From Panopea generosa (lineage: Eukaryota > Mollusca > Bivalvia > Adapedonta > Hiatellidae): a stretch of DNA of 64,000 bases. The number at the start of each line of letters is the position of its first letter. Positions within the stretch are counted from its first letter, which is position 1. Shown one piece after another: positions 35,583 through 50,500 of the stretch. The position numbers were made by a program, and so were the translations under genes. The stretch lies in the NCBI GenBank assembly GCA_029582155.1, contig CM055906.1:12913388-12977387 (forward strand), in the 5' to 3' direction. Under the pieces are notes generated by a model. That model was not told where the DNA came from and searched no databases. It was given only the letters and a program-made list of their open reading frames with translations.

Positions 35583-38500
35583 CTGAAACAACAATGAATA
35601 TCACTTAATTCTAAATTATCTCATAAAGCATTTAACAAACCTTACATGTAACTTGTAAGTTTATGATTACATTGGCATTTTGTTAATGAAACATATAAAC
35701 GGTGGAATTGTATAATGTTATTATCAAGCTTTATTCAAAGAAACACACAATAATGCTGAAAATAATGTTAATAAATCAAATCAAGGTTTAAACCTGTATA
35801 CTGATATATGATTTAAATTTGTAGTTTTATGTTTAATGTTCCATTTATTAATGTATTCAATTTCTTTTTAAACAACTATAATTCAAAATAGTTTTATGTT
35901 ATATGTTTAATTATTAATATATTCAGTTACTTTTTAAACAACTATAATAGTATAGTACGACTTTAACAATGTTTAAATCTTTCACAAAAATTAACACTCC
36001 TGACTTTTTGTTGGCCATTTAAAATACAACTTGAACGTCATAAAAGTATCATTATTGCATTGTGTCGTTCAATATACGTCAATAACCAAACAAGTAAAGT
36101 AGCTGATGCAAATCACGATCTATGCTACATCATTGCGATATTAATTAAGGTAAGAACGTGGCTACCTGACTTCAATATAAATGTATGTCACGTTGAGCAG
36201 TTTCATATTTTAAAACTTATTGGTACTATTAAGTGATACTAAATAAAGATTGCTCGTATTTTTTATTTTTAATCATCATTCCTATGAGTTCAGTTATATA
36301 TTTATTGGTCGTATTTATATAATCCTGACAAATTAAGTTTAATAAATGTTTATTCTATTTAGAAACAAACACTGTACTGCATAGGTATTATACTGAACGG
36401 AACAGCTTACCCGTCACACGACATTGTATGTATCTGACATTGTATGTATTTTCTCAAAGTTATCAAAGCAATTTCTTTAAAATTTAGACTTGAATAATAA
36501 AGAACATTTAGACCATTTCAAATCAATACATAATTATCTGGTAGTGGCATATGCAAGTTTTGATAACGCTGCTAAATATTTTGACGAAGATATTCGAAAT
36601 ACAAAAGTGGCGGATAAGATGGTCCATTTAGTATTTAGCAAAAGTATTTTTTACCTGACATGTGTCATATATAAATAGCATCGTTTTGTATTGGTATCCA
36701 GAGAAATAAATAAAAATATATTCTTATAAATGTTATATTTTGTTCTTATTTTCAATGCGTTATTTCAATTTGTAATAGACATTTTATTGTAACATAACAC
36801 CTCCAGGTCCTTCGTAAGTCTTAAAAATTCGTACAAACACATTGAGGCATCTGCGCAATAGTCTTGCAAATTTTAGAAAGAATACTTTTTATAAGGTTTA
36901 CAAAAGATCGTACAATAAGTAAATGACACACTAAATGAATCCCCCGACGTTTTATCTACAACTTTAAAATTTACACTAAGAAGTTCGTAAACTTACGAAC
37001 ATTAGTAAAACGTGTCCCTTATTATTTTTTCTTCTCGTGATACTTTGCATTTCAGTGCTCCAGTGTGTAGTTTGTCATTGTTGAGAATTTGGGGTAAATG
37101 GAGCATTTGAAGCACTTATATTTTGATAACAATACTCATGCTTTATATCAAATTGTTGAGAAATAACTTAAGGATTGAGCAACGATGTATTTGCAGTTGG
37201 TCCAGTGTTTGTGCTACAAACATTATTCAACTGTGTGATATAATACATATATCGGCCAACACTCACATGTTTGTTTGTATCGTCCACGTCGTTGGGAAGC
37301 TCCCTCTTGAGCAATGCTTTGTATGCATACTTGGGTTGGTTGAGAAATCCCGTGTCAATCATCTGGTGAATACAGCAGTTATTACATGTTACAACTTAAA
37401 TCTCGCTATTAATGAATATTGTATTCAATTAAGTAAGGCATTTAAATGATAAAACGATACACCCAACTGAATATGTAGCAGTCAAATGATTCAACTTCCA
37501 CGTGTCCATATAAACATAATCAATATAAAAATAAGCATTTAAGGTATAATATACACATACACGTATATATGACAAGAGAGGTCCTCCGTGACCGATTGGT
37601 TTAAGGTGCTGTCTCAAGATCACTAACCTCTCACAGCTAAATTCGTAGGTTGGAGTCCCGCTCGTTCGAGAAAAAATACAAGTTACTTACGGAGGGACGG
37701 TGGTTCTACTCAGATTCATTCTGATGTATTTATCCATCAATATAACTGGACATGCCAAAACAGTATATAAACTGAAATGTTTTGGAAATGGCGCTAAACC
37801 CCTTTTAAAAAAAACAAAATTAAATGGACAATATCACATTGACTCCACCAAATGCGTACCCGTGTTAGTTTACTGAACAAATTTGATAAACTTAAAATAT
37901 ATATAATAAATATACATAAATTATAGATATAAACAATTAAATTAATTTCTGAAGTCCAGAATATGAATTATAAATATGTTCACCGTATCCCTCTAAAATC
38001 ATACAATAAACATGAATGCAACAACGCAATAAAGCATTAGAAATAAAGAACTCACATAATGCAATTTTAATAACTACAAAAGAAATAATTGATCAATTAC
38101 GAGGTCAAATATATTTCTCCATAAGTATCATAGTTAAATGCACAAAAATAATGATTTAATAATTCTGGCTTATATTTTGAAATGGATAAATACTTACACT
38201 TTCATTTACGTCTATTTTAGCATTTTCTTGTCGTATTCGCTTTCGCAGGACCTCGTATGAACGGCGATCCTGTAATATAAATAGATACACTTAGGTGATG
38301 TGTTACATAAGTAAATGGTTGTTATCAATGTGAACATTTGGTGCTTTTTATTAACAGCATAAGCATTTTTCACCTAAAGGTATATGAACTTTTATCGAAC
38401 TGTTAGACTATTAGAACAAAATATAAGAGTATCAGAACAAACTTAATAAAATCTATGCCCCATGCAGGAAAGCTGCCATTCAAATGCCATACCCGTCAAC

Positions 38501-41500
38501 ACAACTTACTATTAATCTACACAAAGTACATACAGCAGTCATTATACCTACAACATATATGTTACAAAAGAAGTGACAATATGGTCACCATACGATTTTG
38601 GAACAGTCAGTGGCAAACCCGTCAGTAGAGAAATTAAACCTGGTTTAAATCAATTTCGCTCTTTCCCGGTCATTAAATAATAAAACAAAACTGTGTAGAT
38701 TTGATTGGCATTTTACAGAGGTGGCAGTTTGCGCATGTATAGAGTGTGGTCAAACAGTGTTTTATCGTGTTACTTTAATATAAAACAAACGAATAAATTC
38801 AAACTTACGTTCGATAACATACCATCATAATTACACATATTAAACTAAGTTACAAACATGAAGTACAGCTATTAACTTAGCAAGCAAACGAAATATGATT
38901 GGACATCTCAAGATTAAAACGTTATCTCAAGTAGCATGGTACGTCAAGTTTCATATACAAGCATGGGTTATTTCGGAAAGCTTTTCTACATTCGTATATA
39001 TTCGCTTCGCTTATTTCGTATTACCGAATATCCTAATCCAGTCCAGGTTTGGAAATGCTTTGTGAACGGCATTGGCTCACTTTTCTGGGACACAAACCAG
39101 ATTGCAATGTCGTCAAAACAACGCCCAGCAGAATCAAAGCGTGTGTAACTCTGTTTAAAAATAGAAAAACAAATATAACATAATACATATTATAATTCTT
39201 GAAAGCGCAGAGCACCCACAAGAACGAAAAAACGAAACTCACTTTTATTTAGTCTGTATAGTTTATATTAATAAATTTAAGTTCGACTGCGAATAAATCT
39301 CAGATCTTTCATGGACCGTTCTCGAGTCCGCTTCCTGTGTAGAACCAGTACTCAGTGTTGTTAGGGATCGAAACCGCAACCTCTGGCGGTGAACTGTCAA
39401 CGCTCTATCAATTACACTACCGCATCGCTTATTATTTATTGAGTGGTAATGAAATATATCAAACCTCTCACGCCCTCAGCACTGGCTGAAGCGATATTCT
39501 ATTTGTTACGGCCACCACACAGCACGTTATAATCAATTATATCTTGATAAAGGTATCACAAACAATATATATCCACAAACACCTTAAGGAGACTCAGTTT
39601 TTATTGCGATTATTATCATGAATGCATGGAACTTTTAAAACATGTTTTCATAAGCCAAAGGAAATGAACGAGTTCACTCTCTTTGTACAAAGAAGACTAG
39701 ACATTTATGGTCATCATTAAACATCATTGTTATATATTTAATATATACCGCTATATTAAAAGTTTGTTAGATTTCTTAATCCTATCAAAATCTATTTAAA
39801 AACGGGCTTTCGAATTCTTTTTCAACAAAACATTCTGAGTTTTTGTTTGAAATTATTTTGTTTATTTCGTTTATCACTATTTAACATAAGATCACAGAAA
39901 ACTCCCAGGAACGAACCACTTGTAATCATATTCAGAAATAGTACATTGCGCAAGGACAAAACAAAAATTCTTAGTTAGAGATCAAATTTATTTTCTTGGG
40001 TCCAATGTTTTACCTATACAATGAACATTGCATAGTTTGATATACTGTATATAATGTATACAACTTACAACTAATGACAATGTTGAAACTTCAGATTTTT
40101 AAAATCCATATTAAGTTACTACAATCTTTCTTTAATAAAATCTATTAAAACGTGTGCTCTTATCTACAAACGTACCTTGACTGTTTCAAATAAACATTTA
40201 CGTCTTCTTTTGTTTATTCTTTCTCCACACCAAACGAACACCTTAAACAAGCAAGTGAATAAGTGAATAGCTACACTTTGTACTAACAATGTAAACTGTA
40301 CAATAAAATATACTCAATGTATACAAGTAGTCATTTCAATGTTCACATAATAAAGTACACTCGAAAGTTTGCTCTGTCTGCAGCGAGAACTGAAGTTGCA
40401 ATTTGTAAGTGAAACACGTATATAGAATGGTACTGAATTTGTCGTTTATATTTAAAAGAAAATGACTCAAATTGCAAATATCCAGTTTTCTAAACTAAAC
40501 ATTATACAGCTATTTTATCAAGCATTCTTGATATCAACTTATGACAAACTGTTAACATATGTAGGTTACATTATCATAGCACCTCCTATGTGTTTGACAG
40601 AATAAAGATAAAACCGAATCTATACTTTGATAACAGTTTATATTGATAAAACCAAATCTATATATGATACGCGTTCTTCCATCCGCTTTTGATATATATA
40701 ATGAATACAATTATTTAAAATAATCTGGCAAAAGTCAACTTATAGTAAATGTTCAGAAATAGAATAGGTCCTATTACTTATAATTTATTAAATGTGATTT
40801 TATCTCATATTGCTTATTAAATAAACTTGCTTTCATTAATTATTATTTGATTGATTCTTTAATTGATTTGTTGAAAGATTGATTATTTGAATATTTAACG
40901 TGTTACCTGATCGTATAGATCCAGTATCATAATGTCGTCTTCTGAAATGTCCTGCAACAAAATAGATATCCATGTGGAAGTCAAAATAAACAAGTCAAAT
41001 ATCAACTTTCAACAAATTTCGAAGAAATTAAAAAATCATTATTGTGAAAATAATATAGTACGTATTGGTCAAAGTCACATCATCTTGATAGAGTTTAGTG
41101 AAATGGTTATTGGTTTAATTATTTCTTTAGCAAAAAAATACCTACAAATCAATAATAAATGTATCTAAAGATTTACGATGCAGGAGTGTAATAAACACAT
41201 GTCATGTGTTTTTATATTAACGTATCACTGCCGATTCATCATGTATGTACAAATCTGTCACCAGATGATATTGATGTTTTATTTTACCTCTTGTGCAAAG
41301 TCGTCAATATCATTAAACCATTTATCAGCCTCCTGACACTGGATCAGGCATGGTGGTCGCCTCACCAGTACCTAGTCAAATAGAAACATTAGTAATTAAA
41401 TAATTGATTAACAGGACGTGTGGTGAAATATTGTTTAAGTTGCGCGTTTCAGCCAAAGGCCATTCGGAGTGTGCAACCACAATTCATATAGTAAACACAT

Positions 41501-44500
41501 AAATTATGATTTTGCAAAAATACAATTCATTAAGTTAATTCATTTTGGTGTATGATAAGGTTAAAAACGTTAATTATTATGTGAGAATATCCTTTATTAA
41601 GAAATTCTACACTTGTTTTTTTTTTACTTTTGCTATTTTTGGTGGTTTCATTACACATAGTTTGTCCGTTCAAATTCATTTTTGTTGTAGACTTTGTTTT
41701 ACTTAACATGTGAGACAGATAAATAGAACAAACAACAATAATATGTAAATAAAGAAATTAATTGACGGGTATCAAACGTGCTTAAACAAAACAATGGTCG
41801 TGTTTTAAATGCATGACGTTTACATCGAATACCACCTTGACAATTACGTCAAATGCCATATAATAAACAATGCTTTACGTGTCCAATACCATAAAAAATA
41901 TACCAATTTCATGGAAATAACGATCAATAAAACGAACATTTATAATATTTATGAGCGACAAGATGACATTGTAAAGGCTTGTCTTGTGTATGCAATACAT
42001 GCTACTAATTAATATGTAAACAGCATATGATATATGTTCTTTTGGATGTCCAATTACTTGCAACAGCTGTATTTGCCTGTTTTCTAAACAAAGCATTGTT
42101 ATTTCGTTAAGTACACATGTAAATAGAAATAGATTTGTTAATATATGCTCTTGCAATTGTTCATTGTGCATTTGGTATGGTATAAAACATGAATAAACTA
42201 GCTGTCACAATTGGGTCCGTTAAACAGCAGTTAATTTGAGCACGCTGATAGGTCAGTTGCTTCGGGGAAAGTTTGAATGACGTCATAGGTTAACTATTAA
42301 ATATCAATGAAATTTGATTGCCTAGAAAGTTAGGCTGAGCATATACGATTCAATAACATAATCGTCACCGAGAGGACACGACAATAACATGTGGATAAAT
42401 GAAATGCTAACCCATTCAAATGGGTGTGCGTACACATAAAATACATGCTTTAAGCGAAATGTCATTATTTCAAGTTAAAATAGTTGTATCACTCTAAGTT
42501 TTGTTACCTTTTCTTTGTATTCGACAGCATACTCTTGTCTGTCACCAAGGAGTTTACACAGTGCAGAAGGTTCTTTCCCATCCGTTATAATCTCGTATGA
42601 AAACATTCTGGTAAAACAGTGGTATTTGGATAGGCCAAAGTTTACATGTAATATGTTTAATAGCAAAATGTTATGTAACCATTATGTATATACATGTATA
42701 TAACTAACTTTGTTTATCATTATTATGGTGAACTTTTCAAGTGAACATTTCAGGAGGGGCAGTCAACTTGATAACTTTTAAATATAACTGACTATTAGTA
42801 CAGCAGTATTGACCTGACTCGAAAGCGTCTTTCGCTCCGCCCCATGGTCTATATCGCTCCGCCCCCTAGTCTATATTGTAGACCATTGTAGTTTCGTACA
42901 GTATTGTGTTGTGAATTATGCGAATATTCAATAATAGTTATGTGCATTACACAACTTTAGATATTTACTTTCAGGGTGAGATAAAAGCAGGTGCATGGCT
43001 TATAATTTATTTAACATTTTATTAGACGTATTTATAAACATATACTACAAAAGAACACTTACTTGGAAGAACACAAAACACCTAACAAATCTTTTGCAGA
43101 TTCTCTTTCCGTGCTGCCAGATAGCTGGAATAAAAAATATCAGTGTGTCTAGTGGAAAGCATGAACTAAATAGGGTAGTGAGAATATCAAAGTTTGTTCG
43201 TAAAATATGAGAAATCTGAGATGTCCGACAACAGACGCAGAATTTGAAAAACCGAAAAACCGCAGTTAACCCACTATCACGTACACATACAAATCAGTTG
43301 AATACAACAGCTATACAGAAGATGTGTTTCAACAATTTAAACAATTAATCTTGTTTGAAAAACCTGCACCTTTAATTTTGTTACATTTGTTCTTTCATCC
43401 TTCTTCATGACTTATCTTTACTTTAATTAACCATTATTATATAATCCGCTGATTTAACTCTTCATTTAATGAAATTAATGATATTATATCTAAATGCAAT
43501 ATATATTACGGTAACCTCCGCGTTGTAATCAAATCTATAGATGTGTTTCTTATTATATAAAAGTAAATATTTTTTAATCTAAATGCTAGTATTTATTACG
43601 TATATGATTTTGTTAAGAAACTTAAGGACGAGCGTGGTGGATGTGACATATTCCATAACCCCTTGTAACGTCCTAGTTTGGCTGAGTCTCAGTGGTGTGA
43701 TTATTGCTGGTTGCTTGGAGTTATGAAGATCATTCAATGTTATTCAAATAAGGTCACTGTTATGATGCATGAGGTACCATTAAATTTTATTTCATAGTTG
43801 TGTTTGAAACTTCCTAGGAACCCATTTATCAGATATGATTAACCAGATTTTCCTTAATTTTCTCACACTTTCATTTACTCATCTGTCCCATCAATAGTGA
43901 TTCATTAAACGTTTCGTAATTTGTTAAATATGAAACAAGTATCCGTTTCCCTGCGCTTACCTTTCCATACCACAGGTATGACATGGAAGATGTCAGCACT
44001 ACGAATGATGCAGATGAGTTTAAGTTTGGCCACACAGGCGCCACCTGTTGGGATAAAACCAAAATGGTATTATGGATATAGGTGAACGAGCACGAGAAAA
44101 AAAAACTCATTTTTTTCAAATATTGTATTTTTGCATAGAAAGATTGCGTACAATGGATCCATTTTTTAACTAGTTTATTTTTATATAAAAAAATATCGCC
44201 TAACAAATTTATCATTTGAGTAATATTTCATTTTGACATAAAATAATATCGCACAATAAATTCAATATTTTTGTTAACATTACATATTTACATAGAATTG
44301 TTTCGCACAATAAATCCATAGATAATATTAATATGACAGAGCATTGCATGAACTTGAGTCCCCTAGACGCACTGTGTGTGCTTCTTTCAATTGACTCTTT
44401 TATCAGATATATCAAAACAGCACTTTTACGTGCTTTATAGAAGCTGTAATAAGTTTTTTTGGCAAAGTGTTCATATTATTTTGGATTCCCTGGAACTCTG

Positions 44501-47500
44501 AACCTCATTCAATGTTCGAAAACAGAATGCCGCTAATTCCTGTGCTACGGACGGGAATGTTACATAGTCCACAGCCCTCATAACACTAGGCTCAATAAAA
44601 TAGGTTCATCGATAATTTTCATGGTTCCGTGTTGTGCTTCAAATAGATCATTTTATCACATAATATATTCAACAGAGCTATATTTTATGTAGTTGATATG
44701 CCGTATGTACGTGTTGTATTCGGATGCATCACATAATATATTCAACAGAGCTATGTTTTATGTAGTTGATATGCCGTATTTACGTGTTGTATTCGGATGC
44801 ATCACATAATATATTCAATAGAGCTGTTTTATGTATGTAGTTGATATGCCGTAATTACCTGTTGTATTCGGATGCTGCTGTCGCAAAGCTCTCTGACACA
44901 GAACATTTGTAAATCTTTCTTTTCCCTTGCATTTTCGTCTTTGTCATACTACATTTTAATTAAAAGTAGGAACATATATATCAAACAGGTGACATGTGAT
45001 TGTATGAAATAAGTTACTTGTTGTTGGGAACCGATTGTAATGATGAATAACTTGTGTTCAAAGCTTTGATATTCCATGTATATCTATACAAAAAAGCAAT
45101 AAAATACTATAGTATGTTTAAGATAAGTACAGACAGTGGACGTGGTATTTAAATGACACAGTCACCACACCAGCATTAACAGTGTCAATATATAAAATAA
45201 GCATAAATAACGTGCATCCATACAGAGGTGACAACACGGGTGACTACCTTGCATTCGCGACCACCGTAAACAGTCAGTAGCCTAGCCATCACTGGAGAGC
45301 TCAAACCAAACAAATAGCTTTAATAATTATAAAAGAACTGTTAATTTTTTAACAAGTAGTTGCGTTTATCTGGAGCTAGTCAACCTCATTCCTAACCATC
45401 TATATGGTCTCAATCCTGTGATCATATAATTATTTGGAATAAACTACCTATGTTAAATTATACAACGTCAGTATGTCTGGATATGTCGTTATAAATGTCT
45501 CAAACAATGAAGTTAAGTTTTTGAATATAAATATAAAGTTTCAACATTGCAATTAGTAAACTAAAATGCTGATGATTTGGATTTCAAACATGCGAAAGCC
45601 AAAATCACCATGTTAATTTATTGTATATTCACCACTAGCATCCAGTTATGCATGGCCATCATAAAATGTTGGGGTTCCTTTCCATCAAGCACTCTCACCT
45701 GGAAGGAAGAAGGTAAACCGATTTTGAAACCAACAAAAAATATTAAATTTAACGCCACACTTTATTCCGTAAAAAACAACACAATGTTAATTGTGACAGA
45801 AATAACATCTCTAGATAAGCATGGAAAGTTGTTATTTAGTCGAGTAAATTGTAGTCTGTAGGCTGTAATCTGACTAGTTCCAAGTTCTATTAACGATCAA
45901 AGGCACTTTTTCTTTAGATTTAGAAGTGGGTAGGGCATGTAATCATTTTTAAACAAATCTACTAAACGCAAAACGGAAAATAAGCCAAATGATTCATTTT
46001 CTAACTGTTTTTTTTTATTGATAAATGAAGGTCAAATTTCGATCTCGGAACTGCTTCAAACTTTCTGACAGAACACTTCTCGAATACCAGATATGGACAT
46101 TTACAATACAACCGGTGTGAGTTACTTTTGTCCCATCCAAGAAATAGGAATAATCACTCGCTGATCAAACATATACACAAGTATGGCATCATGCAACACT
46201 TAATGGTAATCCCGAAGTAGCAATACCATCTTGAAATATCACTGTTTTATTTGAACCTCGATTACGATAAGTTCATTGATACTTCGAGCACATCATATTC
46301 TTTGACATATTTTTATACTATTGGATATAAGGGAATTGCATTATACATAATTTGAAAATTAAACCATATTTCGTATTAATCAAAAGCCTAGATATTATGC
46401 AATGCTATACGTCACACTACACTGTTGAATTGTGTTCTATGTTCTATTTATAACAACGTCTAGGATTTAAATGGCAAAAGAAATTCACACAGAAAACTGT
46501 TCAAAGTAGTTTTCCATAGTTTGAATGTATTAGCTTAGAATTGTACACTAACTGGTGTGTAGGCCAGCTTTATTTATTTAAACACAGAGCAGTAACACCT
46601 CTAATTTGTTTTATAAAAAGATGTCCAAAAATGATATAATATAATTCCAACTGTAGAAATCCAATAAACGTCCTTTTTTCAAAACAATGAAGTCTCATTG
46701 CATTATATGCTATGTCAGTATCTGTGCTACTCATTTGCAGCAAGAAATCAGTCTTTATGATCCATTTTAAGAAAATTAAAAACCAAATTACATAGGACTT
46801 ATTTGGTGTATATGCTACAGTCACTAAAATGAGATCCAACTCAATAGTGAAACGATATACTTTACAATTCTGTACAGGATCACAGAAATTTCAATCTTGC
46901 TATGAATACCATTTATTTTATTTTTTTTCGTCAATAAAGACGTTGGCAAGTGTCTTCTTTCTCACTTCGCTACAGACATAATAAAAATATTCAAATATTC
47001 AAATATATTCAGTATATATTACCAAAACAGTTTTGTTATTTAATTCATCGTCCTTTTCTAATGATAATTGTACAATCTTTTCTGTATCTTCAGAAGCACT
47101 TTTGTTTCCCTGAAACAATAAAATACTGTTGATTAAATGTAAATGAAAACATTTTAGAAGAAAATATTTCATATTTATGCATGTACATTGCGTTAACAAA
47201 AATGATTTAGGATCACAGAAAAATTTAGATTAAATAGTTTCGAAAATATTTTATAAAAACAGTTTTGTGATATAGTCAAATTCACCAAAACGAACAGAAA
47301 TTTACAAGAAACAAATTCAATATTTAAACAAACGAAAACAATAATATAATGATAACTGACTCAATATACTTGTATGATATGTTATCCCAAATAATGTTAT
47401 GAAAGTGTATTAACTAGACAAAGACATGTGGGATGGGGATGTGAAATACTCTCGACCTATTACTTTAAAAATGCATAGAGTACTTACAATCCAGTAATAT

Positions 47501-50500
47501 AACACTTGTTGGGGTTGACTGGCGTCCGATGTTGTGTAGAGAATTATGTAGCACTTGTTGTTAGTAAACAGTCCATTGTGGTCCCAATTTTCCAATTTAC
47601 CTTCATTCATCACCCAAACCTAAAAGAAAGAAAAATATGTGACAAACAACAAGATGTCAACGCTTTGAAACGGTACGTAACAAACATTTGAACTTAAATC
47701 TGGTTTATGGATGCCCCAAATAATATTTATGATATGTGTTACTTTATAAGTAAATAATATGATTTGAATGTAACAATAACTTTCATGTTTTATGGGCTTT
47801 AATATTTTAATATTAATATTGTTTTAAAAAATTAAGCCGTTTTATATGTGAAATAAATCAATGAATGTAAACTTTGAACAGGATCAATAATCTTAATCCA
47901 GATATAAAAATGCATCAAATATTATTTGGTAAGAAGTTAACGTTCACGTTTATTCCTTTTGAATCTTATATTTATTTAGATAGGTCCCTGAATAGAAGAA
48001 GATGCTTAGACCGTCTTCAACCTTTTTCCTAATTGGTTCCAGAGACTCTTTTAAAATCCAGCTTTATCAAGTTTAACTTTGTATAGAGGCTACTAACGTT
48101 TCGATTATACTCTTGCATTTATTCCTGTATAACAACTTCTAAATAGACTCATTCTTTTAAATAAACTGAAACTTAACAAAAAATTGCAAAGTAAAATTCG
48201 AACGATATAAAAACTATTTAGGTAAAATTCTCACTTTATATTGCAATATCTTTATTTAGGTAACCATAGCAACGACGAACCAATTGCCATAATTAACTTA
48301 CTTGCGTAGTCCCTATGTATTCCCCAACCGTATCTTCTGACCAGCACTCTTTCACGGTGGCGACTGTCCGTCTGTCTGTCTGAGAAAACAATGCCCTACC
48401 TGTAATGTATAATTTCAGTGTGAACGTACAAATTCACATTGAAAATATAGATATCATTTTTAATAAATGCACAACACATTGGCCCTAAAGCCACTAAAGT
48501 GGGTTCTCATATACAGTGTTTCAGGTTTTTTTTATTTTATATACTACAGTGTCTGATTGACAAAAGGAAGGAATGAAGAAAGGAAGCTCTTAAAAATACA
48601 ATTTACCTATATTTCCCACACTATAACGTTTGGTAAGTGACATCTCCTTGGACAATCGATCTCTCCAGTCACAAAAACATTTTTTAAACTCGGTAGGTTC
48701 ATGATGCTCACGTATTCGACAAAGTGGAATATTGTCTGGGTAACCATTCTGAATGGCAAATGCCTGGAATAAAATATAATACAAAAGTTTGTCGAAATAT
48801 ATGATTTATTTATTTTGCACATAGAAAAAATAAACTAGTATGTATCTGGAAGCGATTGGTTTAGACATGATTTATTCTTTTAAATAAGAAGCCAATGTGC
48901 CAATACTTCTAGCAACATTAGTTATGGCCTTCCACTTCAATTTTTAAATAACACAAGAACTAAAATGACAACTGCATATATAGCGTATATAATGAAATAT
49001 GGTACACAACTCACGTCCCTACAATGGCTTTATCGGTATTTAATTGTTCGGGCACCATCATTGCAAAGGAATAAAGAAACTGAATTGAGGCAAAGTACGG
49101 AACGAGTTCATACGGCCGCCATACAGTACGCAGGTTTGCCGTCGTGAAGTTTAATACAATTTGAAGTCGACCAAACATATGTTAAAATATCAGCATCACT
49201 GCTAAGTAAACCTTCGCTCTTGATATGGAACGATTGACTTCGTCTTCCATGGCACAAGCACCGATCCACATATACATAGTTTTATTCGGTCCCCTGTCCA
49301 ATAAATAACTGTCATTTGTGACGAGGTAACAATGATGTAGAGGGCGCTTATCAGCTTCCGGCATATCGTACAGAACGCGGTCGCCTGACACTCTGTAAAA
49401 TAAATGATTATTATTTTATATATAAGCAGTTAAAATGCAATGAATCATCTCTGACATAAACTTCATTATTACATCAAAGCAAAAGTAAACATAATTATAA
49501 AACATTGAACTTAAATGAATAATCTGTGACATTAGTTGATAAGGGACGACAATACACGGACTGGTATCACGTGCTAGGGATATTCAATTGTTATTTAGGG
49601 TTTATTAACTGCAGAATGAAGAATTGTAACTCTTACGACTTCGTGTTAAACATCTGGTGAAATATCGTAAGAGTGACTTCCCTCAGACATCTGCATCCCG
49701 AAAACAATACCATAGAGCGAGATTGATTGATTAATGCCTAATATGTATTGTAATACGAGGTATGTCCAAAAAGTAATAGGACGACCCTGTCATTTTTGTA
49801 TTTAGGGTGTTACATGCAAACAAATGGTGTCAATGGATAGATCGACATATCTTCTATTGTCATAAAACACCAAATCAACTTTCAGTCATCGTTAAGTTCA
49901 TGCAAAAGACACCATAGTAACGCGAGTTTGGATGTACGGGGGACTTTGAAATTAGACGCCATTTAAAAAACAATATTGCCTTGGAAAGTGGACAACTTCC
50001 TCATTATTGTGCCAAATATTATGAAATAACAGTGGACTTAATTTCAGATCATGTGCGAATGCCATATAAAAATTTGACGTTATCGATAAACATATGAAAA
50101 GTGTGCGCTATTTTAAAATAACAAGTGTGAATTTGAATAGTAAAAAAATTTGACAACGTCACGCCTAGAGTGGAAATTTGGAGCGTGGTAAAATTTTGTG
50201 TTGGGTGTAATATGACCCCACATGATACTCTAAAGTTTATTTCACACAATTCATTAACAGAAGGCATATCCCGGAGTCTTATCTATTGGTGGTACAAACG
50301 GGTTTCCAATGGTTAGACAAAAGTAACTGACCATCAGCAATCTGGACGACCGAAATCATGTGTGGTTTTCCTGGGATTCAAGACAGATCTTCGTGAAAAG
50401 CGCTTTTCAGTACCTCCGGGCCATGTGCGGAGTGTACATTCTGTGGTTAGGATCTACGAGTCATCATAGTATCGTGACATGTATCAGAAGTGGGTGCAGT

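Noticed and set aside
37579..37680. Possible tRNA-Leu/Ser gene
   Set aside because: No acceptor pairing; it continues into a SINE core and an A-rich tail shared with other copies.
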